Shown piece by piece: positions 37,973 through 45,950 of a DNA stretch of 64,000 bases; the first letter of the stretch is position 1; each line of letters begins with the position of its first letter. The DNA is taken from positions 62,001 through 126,000 of the forward strand of contig SCRI01000060.1 of NCBI GenBank assembly GCA_004298675.1, given 5' to 3'. The notes under the pieces were generated by a model. That model was not told where the DNA came from. It made no database searches and was given only the letters and a program-made list of their open reading frames with translations. This DNA is from a bacterium (GTDB lineage: Bacteria; Vulcanimicrobiota; Vulcanimicrobiia; Vulcanimicrobiales; SCRA01). The position numbers and the translations under genes were made by a program.

Positions 37973-38648
37973 GGCGACCGCAGAGCGCCTGATAGCCCAT
38001 GCCCCACACGGTCTTGATGGGATCCGCTCCCCCCGCGCCTTTGATCTTCCGGCGCAGTTGGCTGACGTAGACCTCGACGATATTGCCGGAACCCTCGTAC
38101 TCGTACTGCCACACGCGCTCGATGATCTGCTGACGGCTCAGCACGACGCCTGCGTTGACCAGCAAGTACTCTAACAGCCGCAACTCGGTGGCACCCAAGT
38201 CGAGCGGGCGTCCGCGTACGGTTGCCGTGCGTGCCGCACGGTCCAGCCGTACGTCGCCCACGCTGACCACGTCGGCCGCCACGGGCCGTTCCGCGCGCCG
38301 CAGCAGCGCGCGCACGCGCGCCAGCAACTCCTCCGTCGAGAACGGCTTGACCAAGTAATCGTCGGCGCCCGCATCCAACCCGCTCACACGATCCTCCACG
38401 CCGTCGCGCGCGGTGAGCATCAGGATCGTCGCCCCCACGCTTTGCGCGCGCGCGGCGCGACAGACCTCAATACCGTCCCGCTTGGGGATCCCGATGTCGA
38501 GGATCGCCAGTGCGTAACTCTCCGTGAGCAGTTCGTCCAGCGCCGCCTCGCCGTCGGATACGACGGTGACGGCGTAGCGCAACTCCTCCAGCGCCCGTTT
38601 GATCGAACGCGCCAGCGCCTCGTGATCCTCCACCAGCAGCAGACGCAT
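37956..38648 (-). CDS. OmpR-family response regulator
   Basis: A 230-residue regulator: receiver domain (MRLLLVEDHEALA, phospho-acceptor Asp in ALAILDIG, Lys in LVKPFS) and a C-terminal winged-helix DNA-binding domain (RLLEYLLVNAGVVLSRQQIIERVW). ATG at 38648 is the start. It is the first gene of the regulatory/redox operon and is divergent from the lux-like operon, with 79 bases between them. Confidence 0.95.
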   Translation of the reverse strand: MRLLLVEDHEALARSIKRALEELRYAVTVVSDGEAALDELLTESYALAILDIGIPKRDGIEVCRAARAQSVGATILMLTARDGVEDRVSGLDAGADDYLVKPFSTEELLARVRALLRRAERPVAADVVSVGDVRLDRAARTATVRGRPLDLGATELRLLEYLLVNAGVVLSRQQIIERVWQYEYEGSGNIVEVYVSQLRRKIKGAGGADPIKTVWGMGYQALCGRRGGAE

Positions 38649-38727
38649 GCGCGGTAGCAGTTCCAGAGCCGCGGCCGCGTCCCTGGCGCCAGGGCCGGCG
38701 CCTGTCGGCGCCCAACCAAGCGCCGAC

Positions 38728-39840
38728 GTGATTGACCGAACCGGATCCGCCGCGGCACTGGACGCGCGCATCCTCGCCGCCGTCGCCGACGGCATCGACG
38801 ACGCGGCCTTCGATACCCTCGCTCGCGACATCTTCGCGCATCAACTGCGCGAGAACGCTCCGTATGGACGCTGGGTTCGCTCGCTGGGCTGGAGCGAGGA
38901 GCGCCTGCCCGGAAACTGGCGCGAGATTCCCGCCATTCCCGCACCGGCGTATCGAGAGGCGGCGTTGGCGGCGTTCCCACACGCGCGCGCCGCGTTGCAG
39001 TTTGAAACCAGCGGCACCACGAGCGGGCGGCCCGGGGTGCACTACGTCGAGCGCGCGGAACTCTACGATGCGTCGCTGCTGGCGGGATTTCGCCGTTTCA
39101 TGCTCCCCGACGGCGCGCGTTTGCGCTATCTCAGCCTCGTACCCGACCCAGCCGAATCGCCCCAGAGTTCGCTCGGCTACATGCTGCGCGCGGTCGCGCA
39201 CGAGTTAGGTGACGACGGCGGCTTCTTCTTGCACGGCGGCGCGCTGGAGCTGGAGCCATTCCTGAGCGCCGCGCGCCGCGCGCAGGCTGAGCGCCGCGCC
39301 GTCTGCATCGCGGGCACCGCCTTCGCCTTCGTCCATCTCTTCGACGCGCTGCGCAGCGCCGGAATTTCGCTGCGCTGCGCGCCGGGCTCGCGGGCGCTGG
39401 AGACCGGCGGCTTTAAAGGGCGCTCGCGCGAAGTCGAGCGCGGCGACCTCTACGCGGAGTTTCCCGCGCTCTTGGGCATCCCGCAGGAGCGCGTCGTCGC
39501 CGAATACGGCATGACAGAGCTGCTCTCGCAGCACTACGACGTCGTGCTGACCGAACCGGGACGCGCGCTGCACGAAGGCCAGCGCGTGAAATCGTCGCCG
39601 CCCTGGCTGCGCGTGCTGGCGATCGATCCGGTCAGCGGGCGTGAGGCGGCACCCGGCTGCGCCGGCGCGCTGCGCCACGTGGACCTCGCCAACCGCTCGA
39701 GCGTCGTGGCGGTGCAGACCGAAGATCTGGGCTACGCTCTCGACGAGACGCATTTTGTGCTGCTGGGGCGCAAGCCTGGGAGCCTGCCGCGCGGCTGCTC
39801 GCTGGATGCCGAAGCGTTAGCGGTGCTCCATGCGCGCTAA
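38728..39840 (+). CDS. LuxE-like acyl-protein synthetase
   Basis: A 370-residue protein of the LuxE acyl-protein synthetase family, with the adenylation motif FETSGTTSGRPG and GMTELLSQHY. The C-terminus has RGCSL (Cys 357), matching the position of the acyl-accepting Cys of luminous bacteria (about 364 of 378). LuxE activates a fatty acid as acyl-AMP and passes the acyl group through its Cys to LuxC. GTG at 38728 is the likely start; the frame is open to 38647. It overlaps the following gene by 11 bases. Confidence 0.88.
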   Translation: MIDRTGSAAALDARILAAVADGIDDAAFDTLARDIFAHQLRENAPYGRWVRSLGWSEERLPGNWREIPAIPAPAYREAALAAFPHARAALQFETSGTTSGRPGVHYVERAELYDASLLAGFRRFMLPDGARLRYLSLVPDPAESPQSSLGYMLRAVAHELGDDGGFFLHGGALELEPFLSAARRAQAERRAVCIAGTAFAFVHLFDALRSAGISLRCAPGSRALETGGFKGRSREVERGDLYAEFPALLGIPQERVVAEYGMTELLSQHYDVVLTEPGRALHEGQRVKSSPPWLRVLAIDPVSGREAAPGCAGALRHVDLANRSSVVAVQTEDLGYALDETHFVLLGRKPGSLPRGCSLDAEALAVLHAR

Positions 39841-41068
39841 ACTCTACGCGCGGCACATCGTGGATGCGATCGCCGCCGCGGCGCAACGCTGGCAGCACCC
39901 CGACTTCCCGCCGCGCCTGCGCGCGCAAGCCGCGCTCGAAGCACGCACCGGCTTCAGCGCGCCGGTCGTGGAGATCGCGCTCGAGCGCATCCTCGCACGT
40001 TTGACTGCCGGCGAGATCGAGTGTGCACTGCGCGCCGACTTTGGCTCGCTGGACGTGCTGGACGGCGTGGCGCCCGGACCTTACGGCAGGGCCGCCTACG
40101 CCGCCCCCGCCGGCACCGTGCTGGTGATCTCCTCCAGCACCACCATCGGTGTGGGGCTCTGGCCGGCGCTCCTCGCGCTGTGCTGCCACAACGACGTCAT
40201 ATTGAAAGAGCCGGAGCAGGCACTGGGCGCGGCTTTCTTCGAAACGCTGACCGAGGAGCAACCGCTCCTGGCCGGGCGCACGCATGCGGCGGCTTGGCGC
40301 GGCGGCGACGAGCGCATCGAGGAGCCGCTCTTCGCGCGTGCGGCGACGGTGGTGGCGTTCGGCTCAGATGCCACGCTGCGCGCGATCCGCGAGCGTCTGC
40401 CGATCTCCACGCGCCTGGTCGTTTACGGCGGCGCCGCGAGCATCGGCATCGTGCTGCGCGCCGCACTCGCCAGCGAGGCCGCGGCGGCCCGCGCGGCGGA
40501 CGGCGCCGCCGTCGATCTCTCGCTGTACGAATCCAGCGGCTGCCTCTCGCTGCACGCGCTCTACGTCGAGCGCGGCGGCGACGTCACTCCGGAGCACTTC
40601 GCCCGCTTGCTGGGGCAGGCGCTCGAGCGGCGCAGCGTGGAGTTTCCCGTGGGCCGGCGCGATCTCGCGCAGAGCGCGGCCGTGCGCAGCGTGCGTGAGG
40701 TGGCCTCGTTCCGGCAGACGGCCGGGCACGGCGCGGTTCTAACCTCCGCCGATCTCACCTGGACGCTCGTGCTCGATCCACCGGCGGACGCCGTACCGGC
40801 GCTCCTGCCGCGCACGCTTGGCATCGCGCCCGTGCGCGACGCAGCCGCGGCATTCGAGCAGGTGGCGCACGCGCGCATGCCGGTGGAGACGGTGGGCATC
40901 GCACCGGCCACGGCAGCGGAGGCGGCTGCGCTCGCCACGGCAGCGGCCAACGTTGGCGCCTCGCGCATCTGCGCGCTCGGTGCCATGCAGGATCCGCATC
41001 TCGCCTCGCACCATGGCGCGCGCCCGTGCGCCGCCGACTTCGTGCGCTGGGTGGACGTCGAGTCATGA
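39830..41068 (+). CDS. LuxC-like acyl-CoA/acyl-protein reductase
   Basis: A 412-residue LuxC-family reductase. It has the Rossmann-like GTVLVISSSTTIGVGLWPALLAL and LYESSGCLSLHALYV with the predicted catalytic Cys 238. LuxC takes an acyl group from LuxE and reduces it to a fatty aldehyde with NADPH. It is shorter than the marine LuxC proteins (about 480). The stop overlaps the aminotransferase start by four bases. Confidence 0.87.
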   Translation: MRAKLYARHIVDAIAAAAQRWQHPDFPPRLRAQAALEARTGFSAPVVEIALERILARLTAGEIECALRADFGSLDVLDGVAPGPYGRAAYAAPAGTVLVISSSTTIGVGLWPALLALCCHNDVILKEPEQALGAAFFETLTEEQPLLAGRTHAAAWRGGDERIEEPLFARAATVVAFGSDATLRAIRERLPISTRLVVYGGAASIGIVLRAALASEAAAARAADGAAVDLSLYESSGCLSLHALYVERGGDVTPEHFARLLGQALERRSVEFPVGRRDLAQSAAVRSVREVASFRQTAGHGAVLTSADLTWTLVLDPPADAVPALLPRTLGIAPVRDAAAAFEQVAHARMPVETVGIAPATAAEAAALATAAANVGASRICALGAMQDPHLASHHGARPCAADFVRWVDVES

Positions 41069-42330
41069 GCACGGCAGCGATTCAGTTGCGTACCGCAATT
41101 CCAGGTCCGCGCTCGCGCGCGCTGGCACGCGCTCTGCGTGCCAGCGAGTCGCGCAACGTCACGTTCGTCTCGCCGCACACGCCCATTTTCTGGGAGCGCG
41201 CTTTCGGCTCAGCGGTCGTGGACGTAGACGGCAACCAGTTCATCGATCTCACCGCCGCATTCGGCGTGGCGGCGGTCGGGCATGCGCATCCGCGCGTGGT
41301 GGAGGCCATCACGCGGCAGGCCGCGCAACTCCCGCACGGCATGGGCGACGTCTATCCCACGGCAGTCAAAGTAGCGCTCATGGAGCGACTGATCCAGCTC
41401 ACCGGCTTGGGGAAAGTCGTGCTCTGCGGGGGCGGATCGGAGGCGGTGGAGGTGGCGCTGAAGACGGCGCTGCTCGCCACGCGCAAGCCACGCGTCTTGG
41501 CATTCGAAGGCGCCTACCATGGGCTGACGCTAGGTGCCTTGCGCGTGGCTGGAATCGCGAAGTTTCGCGCGCCCTTTGCCGCCTTGGTAGAGGAGCCGCT
41601 GCTCCTGCCCTTCGATTGCGACACCACGGAAGTGGAGCGCGCGCTCGCGCACGACTCCACCATCGGCGCCGTCATCGTGGAGCCGCTGCAAGGGCGCGGC
41701 GGCGAGCGCGTGCCACATCCCGACTTCCTTCGCGGTCTGCGCGCGGTGACACGCCGCCACGGCGTGCTCTTGATCTGCGACGAGATCTACACGGGCTTCG
41801 GACGCACCGGTGCGCTCTTCGCGTCGCTGGAGTCCGGCGCCGAGCCGGATCTCTTGTGCGTGGGCAAAGCGCTCGCGGGCGGCTTCCCCATCGCCGCCTG
41901 TGTGGGCAGTAACGCGGTCATGGAGGCGTGGCCGCTCTCCACGGGCGAGGCGCTTCATACCTCCACGTATCTAGGGAATCCCATGGCCTGCGCCGCCGCG
42001 CTGGCCACGCTCGAGGTCGTGGCGAGCGAAGATCTGCCGGCACGTGCCCGTGCCTTGGGCGACGTCATCGCCGCGCGCTTGGAGCCGTTGCGCGGGCTGA
42101 CACACGTGCGCGACGTGCGCGGCCGCGGCGCGATGTGGGGCGTCGAGGTCGACGCGCCGGCACGCGCAGTCGCTGCCACCGAGGAGGCGTTGCGCCGCGG
42201 CGTCATCGTGCTGCCGTCGGGGGCACGCGGCGAGGTCGTCTCGATCACGCCGCCGTTGATCATCGACCGCGCGGATCTCGACGCCGCGCTAACCGTTCTC
42301 TGCGACGTTCTACGGGGGCATGCTGCGTGA
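41065..42330 (+). CDS. Class III (fold I) PLP-dependent aminotransferase
   Basis: A 421-residue class III aminotransferase: YHGLTLGAL, LICDEIYTGFGRTG with the PLP-pyridine Asp, and GKALAGG with PLP Lys 268. Subgroups act on ornithine, 4-aminobutyrate, adenosylmethionine-8-amino-7-oxononanoate or aldehydes. The upstream LuxC would deliver an aldehyde, so an amine product is the simplest inference. ATG at 41065 overlaps the luxC-like stop as ATGA. Confidence 0.92.
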   Translation: MSTAAIQLRTAIPGPRSRALARALRASESRNVTFVSPHTPIFWERAFGSAVVDVDGNQFIDLTAAFGVAAVGHAHPRVVEAITRQAAQLPHGMGDVYPTAVKVALMERLIQLTGLGKVVLCGGGSEAVEVALKTALLATRKPRVLAFEGAYHGLTLGALRVAGIAKFRAPFAALVEEPLLLPFDCDTTEVERALAHDSTIGAVIVEPLQGRGGERVPHPDFLRGLRAVTRRHGVLLICDEIYTGFGRTGALFASLESGAEPDLLCVGKALAGGFPIAACVGSNAVMEAWPLSTGEALHTSTYLGNPMACAAALATLEVVASEDLPARARALGDVIAARLEPLRGLTHVRDVRGRGAMWGVEVDAPARAVAATEEALRRGVIVLPSGARGEVVSITPPLIIDRADLDAALTVLCDVLRGHAA

Positions 42331-43244
42331 GCCGTCAAATCGGAACCGCTCTGCTGGGCTTGGGGCGCACCGCGGCCGCGCTCTACGTGCCGGCGCTGCA
42401 GGCGCACCCGCGTTACGAGCTGGTAGCGCTGTCGTCGTCACATGCGGGCCGTGCGGCCGAGACCGCCGCCGCACGTAAGATTGCGCACGCCTACGACGAC
42501 TGGCGCGAGGCGGTCGCGGATCCGAGCGTCGAGCTGGTGGTGGTCGCATCTGCGCACGACGCGCGCGCGCAGCAACTGCGCGAGGCGCTACGCGCCGGGC
42601 GGCATATCCTGACTCGCGTGCCGTTCGGTGACAGCCGCGACGAGGCCGCAATACTGTTGGAGGCGGCACGCGAGACGCAGAGAGTTGCCGGCGCGGCGCT
42701 CCCGTTGCGTTACCTGTCCGCGTTCCAAGCCTTGCGCGAACTCGTGCGTGGCGCGCATCTCGGTGACGCGCGCCTGGCCGCCTGGCGGCAGGTGAGTGCA
42801 GCCTGGCATCGCGCCGCTGCCGTTCATGCCGTCGACGCGCTGCGTTGGACACTGGGCGGCGCGAGCAGCCACATCCAGCGCTTAGAAGGCGAGCGGCAAC
42901 TTCTGCTGCAGATGCGCAACGGCGCAGACTGCGCGAGCCAACTCGCGCTGGATGGCCGCGGCGCAACCGAAGACTTCTCCTTCAGCGTCAGCGGCAGCCG
43001 GCGCATGGCGCTGGTCGTGGGGGACCACCCCGAGGACGGCGAGCTGCACGTCATCGAGGGCGACCGCGACGACGAATACGCACTGCGCCCCTCACGCTAC
43101 CAACGCTTCGCGGCGGCCCATCGACTGGTGCCGCCGCTGCTGGAGCTGCTCGACGATCTCGCGCTCGCGATCGACGGCAACGCAATGACGGCGCCGGCCC
43201 TTGCCGACGCCGCCGCTGCGATGGACGCTACAACTTGGGCGTAG
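42327..43244 (+). CDS. Gfo/Idh/MocA-like oxidoreductase (atypical)
   Basis: A 305-residue protein with the N-terminal NAD(P)-binding pattern GTALLGLGRTAAALYVPAL and a Gfo/Idh-like C-terminal beta-sheet. The usual EKP motif is replaced by LTRVPFGDS, so the expected catalytic Lys is absent and it may not be a normal dehydrogenase. Its GTG start overlaps the aminotransferase stop as GTGA, and its 3' end overlaps the convergent small membrane gene by 17 bases. Confidence 0.78.
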   Translation: MSRQIGTALLGLGRTAAALYVPALQAHPRYELVALSSSHAGRAAETAAARKIAHAYDDWREAVADPSVELVVVASAHDARAQQLREALRAGRHILTRVPFGDSRDEAAILLEAARETQRVAGAALPLRYLSAFQALRELVRGAHLGDARLAAWRQVSAAWHRAAAVHAVDALRWTLGGASSHIQRLEGERQLLLQMRNGADCASQLALDGRGATEDFSFSVSGSRRMALVVGDHPEDGELHVIEGDRDDEYALRPSRYQRFAAAHRLVPPLLELLDDLALAIDGNAMTAPALADAAAAMDATTWA

Positions 43245-43686
43245 GCGGCGCGAAGCCGAAGCCGCCGGCGGCAAGCACCGCCATTCCCACCGTGGCGAGG
43301 CCAACCACCCAGCCTAGACCGCGCACGTAGCGCTGGCCGCCGTAGGCACCAAGGTAGCCGAAGAGCGCGATTGCGACGTGGTCCAGCGCATGCGCCAACG
43401 GGTGCGTATCCAGATAGTCGTAGGTTGACGGCCACATCAAGAACATCATGGCCAACGGCCCCACGATGATCGGCACCAGCCACAACGGCGAGCCCTGCTC
43501 CCGGTCGCGCGAGGGTCCACGCGCCGCCAACGTCGCCGCGATCACCGCCAGCAGGATCACCGCCGCGTGGAAGAGATGATGCTCGGCGATCGGTACCTCC
43601 TCGGGCTTGAGCGCCGGAACGATGGCGATGGCTAACGTCGCCAGCGTTGCGACGCAGGTCACCGCGCGACGCGGCGCGACGCTCAT
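43228..43686 (-). CDS. Membrane protein of the oxidase operon, CtaG-like or unknown
   Basis: A 152-residue polytopic protein with about four membrane helices and several His residues (EHHLFHAAVILLAVIAATL; LAHALDHVAIALFGYLGAYGG). I do not recognise it with certainty; its position after coxI suggests an oxidase subunit or assembly factor. ATG at 43686 (MSVAPRRAVT) overlaps the coxI stop by four bases. An open frame reaches 43785. Confidence 0.72.
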   Translation of the reverse strand: MSVAPRRAVTCVATLATLAIAIVPALKPEEVPIAEHHLFHAAVILLAVIAATLAARGPSRDREQGSPLWLVPIIVGPLAMMFLMWPSTYDYLDTHPLAHALDHVAIALFGYLGAYGGQRYVRGLGWVVGLATVGMAVLAAGGFGFAPPTPKL

Positions 43687-45209
43687 GAGAGGCGCCCCTG
43701 CGGCTTGCGGGTCGCCATGCGGATGCCCTCGACCAGTGCGACGGCCATGCCGATCAACATGACGATCGCGCCCACCGTGGCCCACGAGGCCACGTGGGGC
43801 CCGGGCGCCGGCTCGATGGCGTAGCGGCGCGGCACACCGGCTGCGCCGGCGACGTAGAAGCCCAGCAAGAACGCCGCCATGCCGCCGAAGACCAGCGTCC
43901 CCACCAGCCAGCGCAGCGCGGGCGCACTGCTTTTACCGGTGCGCTCCTCGAGCATCATGAAGACGAAGCCCAGCACGAAGAGCAGCACCCCGCCCAAGAG
44001 ATAGGTGTGGAAGTGCGCCGGGACCCACAGCGTGTTGTGCAGATTGTTGTTGAAGGGAATCGAGGCGTCCAGGAGCGCGCCGATACCGCCCACGACCCAG
44101 CCGATCAGGCCGGTGTAGATGAAGATCGAGCCGAGCGTCCAGCGCATCTTCGAGCGGTAGACCAGCATCAGGCAGCTGAAGATCGTGACCACGACCGTCG
44201 GCAGCGCCGACATGTAGGAGAACGCCTCGCCCATGTACTGCAGCGCCTGGGCTTGGGCGAAGTCCATGTACAGGTGGTGGAAGTAGGCCAAGAGCACGAA
44301 GATCAACGTACCCCACCACGCCACGGCGAGCGGCACCGAGGTGTGGTAGCTGCGCCCCGCATAGCGCGGCACGCCCACGTAGACCCAGGCGCAGGCCATG
44401 TAGATGGTCAGGTTGGCGATGGCGTGTCCGAAGAAGTACGTGACGTTCTTGGCCCAGAGCGGATCGATCTGCATCGAGGGGTTGAACAGATGCGCGAGCA
44501 GCGCGACGCCGATGACCATGCCTGCGGCGCCGGTGAGCAGCCCGTCGATCGACGCCACCATCGCGGCGAAGGACTGTGCCGACGGCGGCTGCTTACCGGC
44601 CTCCGTGAAGGCACGGTTATGGAAGATGTAATCCCAGCCCATGGCGTCGCGCAGGCTACCGTGACGCTGCATGATGCAGCCCAGCAACTGCACGCACCAG
44701 ATCGACCAACCGACGCTCACCAGCATCATGCCGATGAGGAAGGCACCCGTGGCCCAGGGCGCCCAGGTCGCACCGATGAACGGCAGCGGATACAGGAAGG
44801 TCCAAGCCGCGCCGAACTTGCCGGGGAAGACGCTGAGGATCACCGCCGCTACACCGGCCATGATGAAACCATAGGCCCAGTAGGCAACGCGCTCGTCCAG
44901 CGGGCCCTCTAGCCGCATCATGTACCAGATGCCGCCCATGGTGGCCAGGGCCATGGCGCTGATCATCCCGACGCCGTGCAGCGTCAAGATCGAGTAGAAG
45001 ACGTCGGGACCAAAGGAGATCCAGCCGGCCTGCTCCGCGCGCATGGTGACGCCCAAAATCGCCATCAGCGCGAAGATCGCCAGGCCCGTATCGACCCAGA
45101 TCCACATCAGCCGCCGCGCCGAGCGCAAGTCATCCGGCCGTAGGGTCTCGATCTCGTGGTGCGCGAGGCCGTGCGTCGCGTGCGTGTCGTGTACGATTGT
45201 TTGTGCCAT
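43683..45209 (-). CDS. Heme-copper oxidase subunit I, B (ba3-like) type
   Basis: A 508-residue subunit I with about 12-13 helices. It has the low-spin heme His in SILTLHGVG, the CuB His pair in AYFHHLYMD, and NNLHNTLWVPAHFHTY with the heme ligands, similar to ba3-type enzymes. In helix VI, the usual HxxxY is GHAIAN, so the cross-linked Tyr is missing. It should reduce O2 while pumping protons; a nitric-oxide-type activity cannot be excluded. It is followed by a small membrane gene and preceded by subunit II. Confidence 0.9.
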   Translation of the reverse strand: MAQTIVHDTHATHGLAHHEIETLRPDDLRSARRLMWIWVDTGLAIFALMAILGVTMRAEQAGWISFGPDVFYSILTLHGVGMISAMALATMGGIWYMMRLEGPLDERVAYWAYGFIMAGVAAVILSVFPGKFGAAWTFLYPLPFIGATWAPWATGAFLIGMMLVSVGWSIWCVQLLGCIMQRHGSLRDAMGWDYIFHNRAFTEAGKQPPSAQSFAAMVASIDGLLTGAAGMVIGVALLAHLFNPSMQIDPLWAKNVTYFFGHAIANLTIYMACAWVYVGVPRYAGRSYHTSVPLAVAWWGTLIFVLLAYFHHLYMDFAQAQALQYMGEAFSYMSALPTVVVTIFSCLMLVYRSKMRWTLGSIFIYTGLIGWVVGGIGALLDASIPFNNNLHNTLWVPAHFHTYLLGGVLLFVLGFVFMMLEERTGKSSAPALRWLVGTLVFGGMAAFLLGFYVAGAAGVPRRYAIEPAPGPHVASWATVGAIVMLIGMAVALVEGIRMATRKPQGRLS

Positions 45210-45211
45210 CG

Positions 45212-45730
45212 CTATCGAACCTCGAACGTTGCTTGCATGTAGGCGTGGCCGACGCCGCAGAACTCCATGCAGCGCACGGTGTACTTCCCAGGCTCTGTAA
45301 AGTTCACGGCCAGGTGATTTACGTAGTCCGGCATCGCCTGAACCTGTGCCAGCAGCCGGTTCTCGGGATCGTAGATGCCGAAGCCGTGATTGACGTCCTT
45401 AGACGTCACGTCGAAGACGATCGGCGTATTCACCGGAAGCACGGCGGGGATGGGAAACGCGAACTGCACCGCGGTTACCGGAACGTGCTTGGCAGTCGTG
45501 AGCTCGGCGGCCTTGAGATACGGAAACGACGGGATCGTGATCGCGAAGAGCGCCGCGAAGACGACGACCAAGGCCGATAGCCACCAGCGCCGCAGGGCGT
45601 AGGCGCGTCCCTGGACGGCCGACAGCTCGAGGGTGCTCGCGCGCGTGGAGAGCGCGATGCCGATCATGACCGCTATGGCAAGCGCGGCGAGAACGAGGAA
45701 CAGCGGTAAGACGAGAGGGCCTCTAGCCAC
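45212..45730 (-). CDS. Heme-copper oxidase subunit II with CuA site
   Basis: A 172-residue protein with two N-terminal membrane helices and a C-terminal cupredoxin domain. The CuA ligands are intact: His in NHGFGIYDPEN-type loop and CMEFCGVGHAYM (Cys-x3-Cys-x3-His-x2-Met). It accepts electrons from a cytochrome c or copper protein; a cupredoxin operon lies 7 kb away. The start is GTG at 45730 with AAGGA upstream. The subunit I gene starts two bases downstream. Confidence 0.92.
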   Translation of the reverse strand: MARGPLVLPLFLVLAALAIAVMIGIALSTRASTLELSAVQGRAYALRRWWLSALVVVFAALFAITIPSFPYLKAAELTTAKHVPVTAVQFAFPIPAVLPVNTPIVFDVTSKDVNHGFGIYDPENRLLAQVQAMPDYVNHLAVNFTEPGKYTVRCMEFCGVGHAYMQATFEVR

Positions 45731-45900
45731 AAGTCATCCTTCCCGACACCATGCGGCGGCGGCGCTACTTCTGATAAGCGCTCGTCACAGGCATCGTGGC
45801 AATGGGAGCGTGCGCTCCAGGTGCAAAAGAGTACACCTCCACGATAACCGCACTCCGGGAAGAAGCCGGGAAACACTCGTGAAGCCGGTCTTGCGAAATC

Positions 45901-45923
45901 GTCGTACTACGACATATGTCGTA
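45901..45923. promoter_or_regulatory. Overlapping palindromes upstream of the oxidase operon
   Basis: A 16-bp perfect palindrome (TACGACATATGTCGTA, 45908-45923) overlaps a second inverted repeat GTCGTA-C-TACGAC (45901-45913). It lies about 180 bases upstream of the subunit II GTG, in the gap after the subtilase stop. This is the form of a dimeric repressor or activator operator; the protein that binds it is unknown. Confidence 0.5.
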
Positions 45924-45950
45924 AGCGCGACATTACGGAAGATCTGCGCG

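Noticed and set aside
38728..41068. Bioluminescence operon
   Set aside because: LuxC and LuxE homologues are present but luxA, luxB and luxD are absent, so light production is not supported.
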